A DNA stretch of 64,000 nucleotides from contig BCHH01000011.1 of NCBI GenBank assembly GCA_001599595.1, positions 83,894 to 147,893 of the forward strand, read 5' to 3'. Position 1 is the first letter of the stretch. Every line of letters starts with the position of its first letter. Source of the DNA: Beverwykella pulmonaria. Taxonomy: Eukaryota; Ascomycota; Dothideomycetes; Pleosporales; Melanommataceae. The notes beneath the pieces are model-generated. The model worked only from the letters and a program-made list of their open reading frames with translations. It was not told the origin of the DNA and ran no database searches. The position numbers and the translations under genes are program-made. This document shows positions 40,101 to 49,588 of the stretch, one piece after another.

Positions 40101-41013
40101 CAATTTGGGAAGCCTTTACTCGGACCAGGGAAAGCTAGATAAGGCAGAGAGGATGTATAATCGAGCGCTAGAGGGATACGAGAATGCACTAGGAGCAGAG
40201 CACACGTTAACACTTAACACAGTCTACAACTTGGGCGTCCTCTACAGGAAGAAGGGAATGCTGGAAAAGGCAGAGAAGGTGTGCATGCGGGCGCTGGAAG
40301 GATACAAGAAGGCACTTGGAACAGAGCACACGTTGACACTGCGCACCACTAATAACTTAGGCAACCTCTACGCGGACCAGGGAAAGCTGGATGAGGCAAA
40401 AGAGACATATATGCGGGTGCTGCAAAGCTGTAAGAACACTTGCAATCTGGATTACATAACAGCGAGAGATGCACTTCGAGGCTTATGGCAGATCAACCAC
40501 CGTCAATTTTTGTCACTACGACAAGAGCAATCAGCACGTCACTGGGTTAATCTAGTCAATCCAAATCGGGCTAAATATAACGAGCACTCAATTATCGCTG
40601 TAGCCAACCTCTGCGAGGAAAGGGGCGCGGTTTGGCCATTCGTCTTTGGCCTTCTTGGCAGGATGTTAGTTTGGGCTGGACACGACGAAGATGCAGTTTT
40701 CGCTTTCCAGCATGAATTTCGATTAAACAAATTAAATCCAGAACTGGGTGGTACTGTGTGTGACGGCTGCAACAACTGGCTTCATGTGGGTATGGGACGG
40801 TCCGTTTGCAGAGTTTGTATAGACGTCGACCTTTGCGAGGGATGCTACAAAGAATACGAGATAGATGGGTTTGTTCCTCGTGGGTGCGCAGAAAACTGTC
40901 AGGCACACCCATTCCTTGCTGTTCCCGGAGAAAAGGGAATGCTGCATTCTGGAATCAGCTCGCGGGATGTCTTGTTGACACAATGGCTCACAACTATCCG
41001 ATTCCAACATTGA
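37136..41013 (+). CDS. NLR-like protein: HET, NB-ARC, nine TPRs, ZZ-type zinc finger
   Basis: STAND-class receptor of the kind implicated in fungal heterokaryon incompatibility and innate recognition. Exons 37136-38564 and 38624-41013 around a 59-nt intron encode 1272 aa. The HET domain (residues 22-270) has YAVLSHTWG, YFWVDTCCIDKSSSAELSEA and RGWTLQELLAP; in characterised proteins this domain triggers cell death. NB-ARC follows at about 300-560 with Walker A GLGGVGKTQL (about 318), VDWLVVIDNVD as Walker B, VLITTR as sensor and GLPLALAQAAAYM as the GxP motif. Residues 713-1091 are nine 42-residue TPRs (consensus NNLGLLYADQGKLDKAEKMY). At about 1186-1240 a Cys/His cluster (CDGCNN..CRVCIDVDLCEGCYKEYE..H) fits a ZZ finger. 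MRLL is the normal start of HET-NLRs. Ligand unknown. Confidence 0.92.
39331..40470 (+). repeat. Nine in-frame 126-bp tandem repeats (TPR array of the NLR)
   Basis: Nine consecutive 126-bp units encode 42-residue TPRs with very similar protein sequence (YADQGKLDKAEKMY, EHTSTL). Unit boundaries keep the frame exactly. Such uniform arrays in fungal NLRs are known to gain and lose units by recombination. Confidence 0.88.
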
Positions 41014-41787
41014 ACTGCAGACAGAGAGGCTTAAGGTGCCACGGCCGCCAGCAACGAGGTTATTTGATTCATACAGAAACGCTTGCAATAGACACCTTCT
41101 AGGCCCTCAAAGTCTATCGTTTATTTCAGCATCGATACCTCTCAGGGCTGTCGCCAAGCTATCAACGCCTCCACCTCCGACACCCCGCGCATCGCCTCCT
41201 TTCAGTAGACGCTCCAGATGTTCAATACTAGCAGCCTGGCAGACACATCGGACCTGAGAAGGAATGGGAACCCCAAACTCAGGAGTGAACTAAAGGATAG
41301 TCTTAGGATTGACCATCCCGACCTTTTTGATGCATGTTCTGGGCAAATACGAAGGCTTCATGAGATTACGGAGGCTGTATTGTAGAGAGCACGTTAGTTG
41401 AGTGGGTTGGCTACAGATTTGCGATGAGATTGTAGTACTGCAATTTCTCCGCCGCCATTCCGATCAATTTGTGCTAATCGCGGATGAACATGGCACCGTC
41501 CCTCAAAGCGTCACAATTGCATTACCACGCCGATTAATCCTGTTCCTCGGTCGGTAGGTGTTGAAAGACGTCCTTCGTTAGCCTTTTTCTGCTGAACTAA
41601 AGTAGGCTACTCAATTTTGCGCTATATTGTTTGCTGAACGAGTAGTTCATGACTGGTTCATAACAGTACTTATTAATTTGACGTTCCGGTGAGTGCGACG
41701 CATAGTGACATCAACAGTTGGTGCGGGCATGCCTCCCGCATTTAGCAAAAGTCTTTCCTAGCTGGGCCTCACTAAATCTAGTGCAAG
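41014..41787. other. Spacer between NLR gene and TIR element
   Basis: 774 bp with no supported gene. It probably holds the NLR 3' UTR; several stops in all frames. Confidence 0.5.
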
Positions 41788-42050
41788 GTGTCGGCCTGTG
41801 TGTCACATGAGACAACTTTATGTTTGCTCAAGTGACTCACTTCCGTGTTTGCTCAAGTGACTCACTTCCGTGTTTGCTCAAGTGACTCACTTCCGTGTTT
41901 GCTCATGTGACTCATCTTTATGTTTGCGATTCACTATCTTGGCAGGCTCCTAGCTTGCCTGGTAAGACTATATCTCTTCGGTAGTTCCTCTGTAGAATCA
42001 ATATCAATCATCTTCCTTTCTATCTACTCCGTCACATCTCGACACAAGGT
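41788..42050 (+). repeat. Left terminal inverted repeat
   Basis: Inverted counterpart of 44750-44927. The outer part carries four copies of a 25-bp unit with TGACTCA at 41833, 41858, 41883 and 41908. The inner part aligns with the 5' leader of the element gene at the other end but loses similarity just past CGACACAAGG, where the right copy has the start codon. Confidence 0.8.
41826..41925 (+). repeat. 25-bp tandem repeats with TGACTCA sites
   Basis: Three nearly perfect 25-bp units plus one diverged unit (TTCCGTGTTTGCTCAAG between TGACTCAC cores). TGACTCA is the binding consensus of Gcn4/CpcA-type and AP-1-type bZIP factors. The right inverted end has one such site at 44910-44916. Binding is inference from the motif only. 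Confidence 0.75.
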
Positions 42051-42752
42051 GCTCATAGCGCAAATGACCTTGAATAGGATTTATCACAGTTTTGTACCAT
42101 TTGTTTTCCTATTCAGTATCCACGAATGTCGATTGGTTTGGCGTATTCCGTTCTATCGATGTTGTCGTGTATGGATATATTTGTATTCAGTGGCTCAACG
42201 GGAGTACCCACGTAAATATTTTAGTCGTTATCATTATTAACACTGTATCAACTACACTTCGTAACATGGTAAATGTTTGCCAGGTGAGTGGTTAGAGCCT
42301 CGCTGCAGCAACCTTTTTTGGAGCGGCTATTAAAATTAGTATGAATATCTCTCATCTTTAATTGCGGGCAAGTAACATGATTGAAAATCCTCCTATTAAA
42401 AAACTCTATGCTGTTTTTCACATCACTTATCCCAATGTAACTAGGCGTATAATCTTATTTTTCCACTCTCCATACATTGAACATCTATTTAGACTGATCC
42501 AGCAGTTTATTGTCTTCTCTTCTCGTCCCCTGTGCAAAATGCAATACGAGCATCTCGATGATACAAAAAATGACATACGCGTTCTTCGATTTCTTAACCT
42601 TTCGGAGTCACGAATACGTCAGTATTCAAGCTCAAGGGCATACAAAGATTGGCAAAGTCGTGCTTGCTGAGCTTTGTAGCCTCTCTTCCACAATGGTCCT
42701 GAAGCTGAGGAAAGTACCCCAATTCATATCAAGGAGGGTAGTAGTGCTGTCG
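42051..42752. other. Internal non-coding part of the TIR element
   Basis: About 700 bp, AT-rich, between the left inverted repeat and the end of the element gene. No coding signal was found on either strand. Confidence 0.5.
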
Positions 42753-44749
42753 TCATATATAGGTTCGGCCCTTCTTTGATGTACCCGGCGGCTTCGAGGT
42801 GCGACGTTGACTAGCCATTTCAGTGCAGCCTCGCTTCCCTTTGCGCTTTTTTGACAGTGTTGATAGCGAAGGTGTCGGTATCTGTGCTAGTGTGGTGACT
42901 GTAATTGCGGCATCCAATCTCTCTGCTCTTTCCGCGATCCTGGCACTGCGGCGTAAAGGTTTCGATGTTCGCGACTGATCCGAAGAAGCTTGGCCATTCA
43001 CCTTCTGAGGTTTGCATTCTCTCTTCAGTGCAAGTATTCCGCTGGTTAAATTTGGATCTGCTGGGCTAGATACTGCGTTGTTGGAGAGACACGCAGTGCG
43101 CCTTGGCCGCTTGGAGGGTGACTCTTGGAAACTGACAACCGCTAGTGCAAGACGGTCTGGGTTGGGGCCCCTCACACCATTTTCATCAAGCTCTTCTAAT
43201 TGATTGCGGTTGCGTTTGAGCATGTTCTTTCTACCTCTCTCGTCTAAGCCGCGTTCGTTCGACGGATTCAGTTCAGCCTCAATTAAGGGAACTTGTTGAA
43301 GCATCCATCGCAGCAGCACGTCGTGGTGCTTTGCATTGCTCTTAGCAATGTGGTAATCCCTTGTCTGCTGAATAAATTTGGTAATGCAATCACAGCGTCT
43401 CTTAAGGAACTCGTATTTCGCCTGTGTAGTCTCTAGCTTAGATCGCGCTACCAACAGCCGTTGTTGAAGTGTCTGTGGGGAGAGTTTGGACTGTCGCCAT
43501 TTAGCCATGGTTGTCTCCGCTGAGGACACAGCTAACTTTGCAAATTGTATAGCCCTCTTAGTTGTCTCCTCTTCACTTGCATCCTGAAAGGCGGTATCAA
43601 TATTGCATATAACTTCCTCTGTCTCCTCAGGCTTCAGCACCTTTGAGTTAACAAGATTCTTCCAAGCATTGTCATGCCGTTTCTGATGACGCCTAACAAT
43701 GCCTGCATAGTAGTCGTACCACCAGTACTCGTAGCCGAGATATTCAATCCAGGTCGTCATCTTGTCTTGCTGGGCGGCATCTTCATTAAGCTGGAATGGC
43801 CGCGTGAATCTATGCCTTGCCAGTCGTTCTTTTAGCGCTTCAGCATACTCAGGAAAGCCCTGCTGGTCTGTTGTTTGCCCCTTGCGCCTGCTGAAATGTT
43901 GCCATGACTTGTACGATGTGCCGAGCCGTACATAATTGTCGTATTCCTGATATAGCTTCCATTGGTGTTCCCACCGCTCTTCAGAAGATCCCAGGTCTAA
44001 CATCTGGGGGGAGTGGAAACTCCTCATCTTACGTTCCTCGTCCCAAAGACTTCGCCAATAATCATAGCCTCTTTGCCCTCTCGCGAATCGTTGCAGACTC
44101 CGGAAATCTTTCCATCTCCACAATTGGGTTTCAAACACCTTCCATTCACCTGACCTAAGATCAATAGTGTGCTGTGTCCGTCTCTGCCAAAATGACAGGA
44201 TCTCGCGGTATTCTCCAGGATCCTTGACAATATCCTCAAGCCGACTCAGTGGATGTGAGGGCCGGCCGCCATCGTCAACAAACATCTTGTAGTACCCTGT
44301 CTGGCGTCGCAGATCCTCGCGATATTGTTCATCCTCGGTCAAAGGTGGTTCGGTTGTTGCAAGGGACGGCGATCGACGCGATCGCTCTTGGTCGGCGGAT
44401 ACGTTCTGGAGCCGAGCGACAACTTGATCAAGATCGATGGGGTGGGACACGGCTGTTTCGCTCACGCGGCGTGTCCGGTCTCTGCCCAAAGTTGTTAGAA
44501 GACGGTGGACGAGTAGGCTAGGAAGGCGATTACCTTAATCTCTGAATGAAATCGTCCGGAAGGTTCTCTGGATCCTCAACCTCAACGAGCCTGCACCTTG
44601 GGTTAGCAGGGCGGCAGGAGGGCGATGGCATGCAAGAGGACTAGCCCTTACCTTCCGTTCTCTACTAGATACCGATCAAGTTCCGCATCGCTATAAGCGG
44701 CGATGTCGCGAGCGAACAGTTTCGGTACCGGTATTTCAGAGGATGCCAT
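42753..44749 (-). CDS. Element-borne protein of the fungal 'ankyrin 2,3/unc44'-labelled family
   Basis: Exons 44749-44652, 44590-44534 and 44481-42753 give 627 aa in consistent phase. It starts MASSEIPVPKLFARDIAAYS, continues ELDRYLVENGR and DPENLPDDFIQRLR, then a charged domain with Trp-rich segments (WRWKDFRSLQRFARG, WIEYLGYEYWWYDYYAG) and coiled coils, and ends in a basic, Ser-rich tail with KKRKGKR. I recognise this layout from a multicopy fungal family that databases label 'ankyrin 2,3/unc44', although no ankyrin repeats are visible. No DDE, helicase or reverse-transcriptase motif was seen. Sitting between inverted repeats that begin right at its start codon, it is either a passenger or an unrecognised mobility protein. 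The frame is intact, which argues for recent activity or selection. Confidence 0.82.
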
Positions 44750-44927
44750 AGTGTCGTGATGTGACGAAGTAGATAGAGAGAGACAAACTGTTGCATTGAT
44801 TCTACAGAGGAGCTACCGAAGAAATATCTAGAGTCTTACCAGGCACGGCAGGAGCCTGCCAAGGTAGTCACAACAAACACGGAAGTAAGTCATATGAGCA
44901 AACCTCATGTGACTCACCGGCCGACAC
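44750..44927 (-). repeat. Right terminal inverted repeat, includes 5' leader of the element gene
   Basis: 178 bp from the start codon of the element gene to the outer GTGTCGGCC (read inward on the minus strand). It must contain the promoter and leader of that gene and carries one TGACTCA at 44910. Confidence 0.78.
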
Positions 44928-45073
44928 ATAGCTCGTGTGCCATAGAGAACTCATTTGGACCGAAAGCTTTTTCACAGCACGCCTGCTAAGCGAAATACGT
45001 AGACCAACTTGGTCTAGTCACGAACAGAGCCCTTCCCGCCCTCCATCTCGATCGGAATGAGGAACTCCGGGTT

Positions 45074-45083
45074 AGACTTGGCA

Positions 45084-45123
<40 letters not shown>

Positions 45124-45139
45124 ATCAAGTTGCCAAGTC
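45074..45139. repeat. (AAGC)n microsatellite inside an 11-bp inverted repeat
   Basis: GACTTGGCAAC, then about nine and a half copies of AAGC/CAAG, then GTTGCCAAGTC. The arms are perfect reverse complements, so the tract lies in the loop of a potential hairpin. Confidence 0.85.
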
Positions 45140-45471
45140 GGCTCTAGATGAATCCGAAGTTCATTCGCTGTCCAATATAGCAGCGACAAGAAGTCATGAA
45201 GATGTTCGAGCAAGTTTCACGTCTTCTATTTCTTCTTACAAATTTTCGGCGCCACTGAAAACAAAGAGACACATGAATCCGATTCTACCATGGGGGCACC
45301 ATGCTAGAGAGCATATCCTCCACCTGAAACTCCTCGCGGTATTTGAGAAAAACCTGGTCAATAACATCTGCAAGCCACCAAAGGGTATATCGCACTGTAA
45401 AATGTGCCTTTGTATTTTCAGTACTCAGGATACCGCTGGAAAGAAAGTAGTATATGGCCTAATTGCACACT

Positions 45472-45905
45472 TTATCGTCCCCAGACCTCCATCAACTCTA
45501 CCATAAAAGACACTCTTTCTGATCCTGACTCGAGCAATCCTGCCTCAAGCCCTTTTGCAAACCGCATCTTGACCCCTCCAAGATCAAATAACAAATCCTC
45601 TGGATCTACTGCACCGGTCTTCACCTGTGCAAGTTCAGAGGTACTCCTCAGCACACGGTGCTCTGGTAGAAGCTGCACAATGCAATTATTGTTTAAGCCC
45701 GCAGGGGAAAGCGGACTACGCTCAATCCATTTCCTTGTGGCAGGGTCAAGTTGTCTAGTAAGCGATGGGAGGGTGCAGGCTAGTACGAATGAGCTATTCT
45801 TAATTCTGCCACGCGCTAGCAGGAGAGTGTGGCCGTGCGGGGAGTTATTGAACAATTTGGTAATGTCTACAGCCCATCCCTTTTCACCAATTTGTAACCC
45901 ACCCC
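45472..45905 (-). pseudogene. Coding-like fragment without a start codon
   Basis: An uninterrupted minus-strand frame of about 145 residues (LWGGLQIGEKGWAVDITKLF, HTLLLARGRIKNSSFVLAC, LDPATRKWIERSPLSPAGL, ending MVELMEVWGR and a stop). Composition is like real protein and the stop is natural, but upstream of 45905 the frame meets a stop with no ATG and no evident acceptor. It lies about 550 bp outside the right end of the TIR element, so its 5' part may have been lost in rearrangement. I do not recognise the family. A spliced gene with an unseen 5' exon is the alternative. Confidence 0.45.
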
Positions 45906-46339
45906 AAAGACATTAATCATCACTCATGAAGAAAGAAACTAACAGTTAACATTTTCTAAACTTCATCGCGGACAAAACAGATTTATTAGCCATCTGGGCT
46001 GTTATTTCCATAACCCATCCACGATCTTGGTCTTCTACTCTCCGCAGGTTCTTCAGTAATTTCTCAGCGGCCGTTCTACAATTGTTTCTCATTATTTAAT
46101 TGTTCTACCAATACACCAAAGTCGCACAATAAAAATCCCGAGCACTTGGTTTTGGAAAATCGTGGCTGCCCTTTGACTATTTCATCTGAGTCTTGCCTTG
46201 CGCAAAACAGCCCGAGAAACGAACCGAAATACCTTGCGTCTGGTATTCTATGATGCGCATCTAGGATCCCACAGCCTTCTTTAAGGTTGATTTTTAACCT
46301 CAGCTATTATTTACTGAACTGCACATCGTGTCTGCCAAG
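45906..46339. other. Spacer, no gene seen
   Basis: 434 bp, AT-rich, downstream of the ankyrin gene. No feature was supported. Confidence 0.5.
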
Positions 46340-47839
46340 CTAAAGTTCTACCGATACCAATGCAGCTCCAACACTGTCTACCTCCTTTTCTCTGACGTTG
46401 ACACCAACTCTTTCCAAAAACGTTAGCATAGATTCCAGCCCTTCGGATTTTGCTATCTCCACGCAGGCCCTTCTAATATCTCCTGACAGAATCGCTCCTC
46501 GGTCGAGTAGAAACTTGAGCATTTCTGGATGCTCCAACGCAATAGCGGTGACGAGTGGATGCGGCGATCCATCGTTCACATCGGCTCCATGATTAAGTAG
46601 CATTTGCAATATGTCCAATCTTCCAAGCTTCGCAGCTTTGTCTACTAACGGCCCTGTTATCCTTGCGCCGTTGTCTAATAGTTTCTGCACTGTATCCCAA
46701 TGATGATCCATTGCGGCCTCTGCCACCAGTCCCCTTGAATGGCTACCACAACTGCAGAGCCAGGTTCTTTTTGGATCGGCACCGTGGTTGATCAGAAGTT
46801 GTACCGTATTTGTCGCTCCATATTTACAGGCGATTCGGAGTGGATCAAAAGGGGGATATTGATGATAGACCGGCGTTCCAAATTGAATCAGTCGTTGAAC
46901 TATGTCTAAGTTCCCATCTTGTTGGCAACAATAACGAAGTCGACGTTCCATAAAAAATGGGTTTGGCGGACGGTTCTTGAGCAAGCGTGTAGTCTTTCTG
47001 ATATCCAACATAAAGTTGAAGATATCTATCCTATATGTGCACAGGAAGTAGTCTAAGATGTGAACGCGGTAAGGCGAGCAAGTTTCATCTTTTTCGAAGT
47101 TCCACGTGCCCAGCTCCATCTCACGTTGAAGTAGATGCTGGATGACCTCGAGAGAACTACCGCATGGTAAGGCATCTCCAGTTTTAAGTTTTTTGAATTC
47201 TGAACACATTTTCACCATCTCGATGCCCCCATTTGATAAAACATTGTAATATGCGTTTCCAAAGAGAGAAGTCTTTTTATAAAGACGATAGCCTTGCTCG
47301 AGCAAGAACTTAGCCGATGGAATCGAGTTGGTGTAAACGGCTGCAGCTAGGACATTCTGAGAAAATTCAACCTCGTCGGGTATGATGCTGTTGCGATCGA
47401 GAATTGTACGGACAGAGTCACACTCATATGCCAAAACGCATATTGTGCGAATACATGCTCGAACCTTTTCGTTCATTGCAGTATTTGTCTTGTTCGTGTC
47501 ATCTGCCAGGCGCTGTGCAATTTTCCGAACTTCGAGAAGCAGGGGTATCCCGCTACTAGGTTCGTTGAAGACGCGAGAGGCAACATATGCCGCAGTAAAA
47601 GGTGGAGCTTTGTGTCTAGGGCAGGAGGAAAGGTAGTCGTCTAAAAGGCGATAGTTATATATTACGTGTAAAACCTCAGCACCGAAGAGCCCTTAAATTA
47701 GTCAGTTGCCGTTACAAATTTGGAAATTGAACCTACTGTTGATAAATCGCAATCTAAGGCCACGCTTCAATCCTCGTGCAAGTATAGCTTGATGAAGGAT
47801 TTCGTCGAGAATCTCAGTGGGAAGATCTAACAAAACCAT
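46340..47839 (-). CDS. F-box-like, ankyrin-repeat protein
   Basis: Exons 47839-47737 and 47691-46340 around a 45-nt intron (GTAGGT..TTAAG) give 484 aa in frame. The first exon encodes MVLLDLPTEILDEILHQAIL, an F-box-like start (LPTEILDEI) seen in many fungal ankyrin proteins. Ankyrin repeats are clear in the second half: DPLRIACKYGATNTVQLLINHGAD, VDKAAKLGRLDILQMLLNHGADV and VTAIALEHPEMLKFLLDRGA; the earlier region has weaker repeats. A Ser/Cys-rich insert (CSCGSHSRG) interrupts the array. If the F-box is functional it would act as an SCF substrate adaptor; that is inference. These families are expanded and variable in Pezizomycotina and fit the accessory setting. Confidence 0.82.
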
Positions 47840-48450
47840 ATTCGGCTATGTATAAAATATAGGGTTGGTGAAGTTAACCAAGGCTTGGAGGGAAAACGAT
47901 TAGCTTTATTATGGACGCAAAGCGGCACAGTTCGTAACAGCATACGTATACTAGTCACATAACATGACCAATGGCCGATGAGTTTTTCTTTGGCAGCGAA
48001 ATCTAAACCAAGTGCCCATAGAATAACAAAGATGTCGTTGCTTCGTAGAAAACCTAGTAACCAATTGATGGAATTGGGCGCAAGGATCAGAGTATTAATG
48101 CGAAATAATTCAGCTCCTACTAGAAGGTGTGGGTGACGTGTCCCACTCACATCAACATTAGCTCTTGGCACCCCCGCTCTTTTGCCTTTATATATAGAGC
48201 CCCGATGACCCTCAATTCACATCACTTTTAAGTTCAACTTCTGCCCTCTGGCAACGTGACAAAACATCCTTTTCACCAGAAATCTTCTTTACAACACAGA
48301 TTCTTTTACAGTACGCTACGAAAATCTATATAAACGTTAAGTAAATAATATCAACTTAAAAGAATGACTAAGTTAATGAAATGAAATGCCTATCTAATAG
48401 ATAGCTCTACCCGTAACAGTGTCTTCCGGTCATTCATTAAACTTCTCAAT
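47840..48450. other. Spacer with orphan promoter-like segment
   Basis: 611 bp. At 48184-48360, on the plus strand, TTTATATATAGAGCC is followed by a C/T/A-rich leader-like stretch and an ATG at 48364 that opens only six codons. The next gene is on the opposite strand, so this looks like a promoter that lost its gene. Confidence 0.45.
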
Positions 48451-49588
48451 CTATGCACCGATCTCGATAACAACACTCCAGGATCCTTTTTCCCCTTGTG
48501 ACTTGTCCTTAAACATTTCAAAGCTCTTAATCGTTGAATGCATATCTTGCTGGTAATCTTCGAGCATTTTCTTGACACGGTCGCCGTGGGGAGTTGCAAG
48601 GAAGGCGTCGAAGTGTACTTTGTCCGGTCCCTCTAGAGTGAGAAGAATTCCCTCACTAAGGTCAAGTTTTTCCCCCAATGCTTCTACCTCTGTCTTTTTA
48701 AGTGCATAAATATTATCCAATACTATTTGCGTTGGAGTGGATTCCCCCTGGTTCGGGAGGCTGTCTTGGATGTTGTTCCGGATTATATATTTGAGGTCGC
48801 TGGGAAGTGCAAGGGGTGCAGAATCTTCGGCTGACTTAGGTTTTTTGCAAGCTTCTTTCCAATTGTGCATAACCATATCAGACCATCGTATTTTTGTCGA
48901 ATTCCCTTCCTTTAGCCCGTAGTTGATCGTTATCTTGATTGTAGCTTTGATCGACAATGAGGGTCCGAGCATGTGGGTTTTCAAAGGTTTGCACGATCAC
49001 TCTTAGTTCTTCCCCTGGAATCTTGTCGGCCTCTAAATTATAGATCGCTCGCTTTGACCATATCGCATCATCGAGGATGTCACTGCCTCCAGGTAATCGA
49101 TCAAGGTAATCAGGAGTACCGTCGCCAAAGGGACTGAAATTCTCCGATAGTCTGACATCGTATCTCTGATCAACGTATTCTCCGTTGGGTGTCGGGTCCG
49201 AGTTCGGTACACAGCGACGCCATGGAATCCATCGTCGACTCCAGCTTCTCTTGTTGCATCCCATCCCTCCTTTTGTCCCTCCTGTCTTACCAAGACCACC
49301 GTTACCGGTTCCTTCTGGTATCTCTTCAGGACCTTGCTGGTTTGGACCATTTTTCCATTGGTTAGGAGTATTTGGGCTGCTTGGTTCCTTGTTTGGACGG
49401 GTCAGTCTACCAAGCGGTGATCGCTGCCCAATGGCATCGGGAGGGTGTTTGCAAACGATTCCGTGATCGATTGCGCTGAAATCACCGTCAAGACGCGCAG
49501 GTGTACAAGGAGCCACGCGACCATCTGATCTAAGGATGAAGACTGAGAGGAGGAACGCGAGGGTGAGGTTGGAGATGTGCTGCTGCAT
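48451..49588 (-). CDS. Secreted protein of unknown function
   Basis: Two coding blocks, 49588-48956 and 48909-48451, are both exact multiples of three and join across a 46-nt segment (GTCGAT..CTAAAG) to give 363 aa. The donor GTCGAT is poor, so a frameshift is the alternative. Residues 1-24 are a signal peptide (MQQHISNLTLAFLLSVFI). The next 100 residues are Pro/Asn/Gly-rich. A folded region follows (YDVRLSENFSPFGDGTPDYL, WSKRAIYNLEADKIPGEELRV) and the C-terminal block has DMVMHNWKEACKKPKS and GILLTLEGPDKVHFDAFLA. Six or so Cys residues are spread out. I do not recognise the family. Location in the gene-poor island and secretion would fit an effector-like or extracellular protein, but nothing shows this directly. 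Confidence 0.6.

Larger units (their letters stand above)
41788..44927. mobile_element. 3.1-kb element with long terminal inverted repeats
   Basis: The left end (41788-about 42050) and the right end (about 44750-44927) are diverged inverted copies of each other. Both read GTGTCGGCC at the outer edge, then GTGTTTG, CTTGGCAGGCTCCT, TGCCTGGTAAGACT, CTTCGGTAG.TCCTCTGTAG and AATCAAT, TCTATCTACT, GTCACATC.CGACAC inward. The left copy is longer by three 25-bp tandem units. The inner limit of the right copy is the start codon of the internal gene. The only gene inside is the 627-aa protein on the minus strand; no DDE-type transposase was recognised. Flanks (TAGTGCAAG / ATAGCTCGT) show no clear target-site duplication, so either the ends are misplaced by a few bases or the copy is old. 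Superfamily not assigned. Confidence 0.78.

Noticed and set aside
41826..41925. Tandem 25-bp repeats as a CRISPR array
   Set aside because: Eukaryotic context, no spacers of constant unique sequence, and the repeats lie inside a terminal inverted repeat.
41788..44927. Assignment of the element to Mutator, hAT or Tc1 superfamily
   Set aside because: No transposase motif and no clear target-site duplication; naming a superfamily would be a guess.
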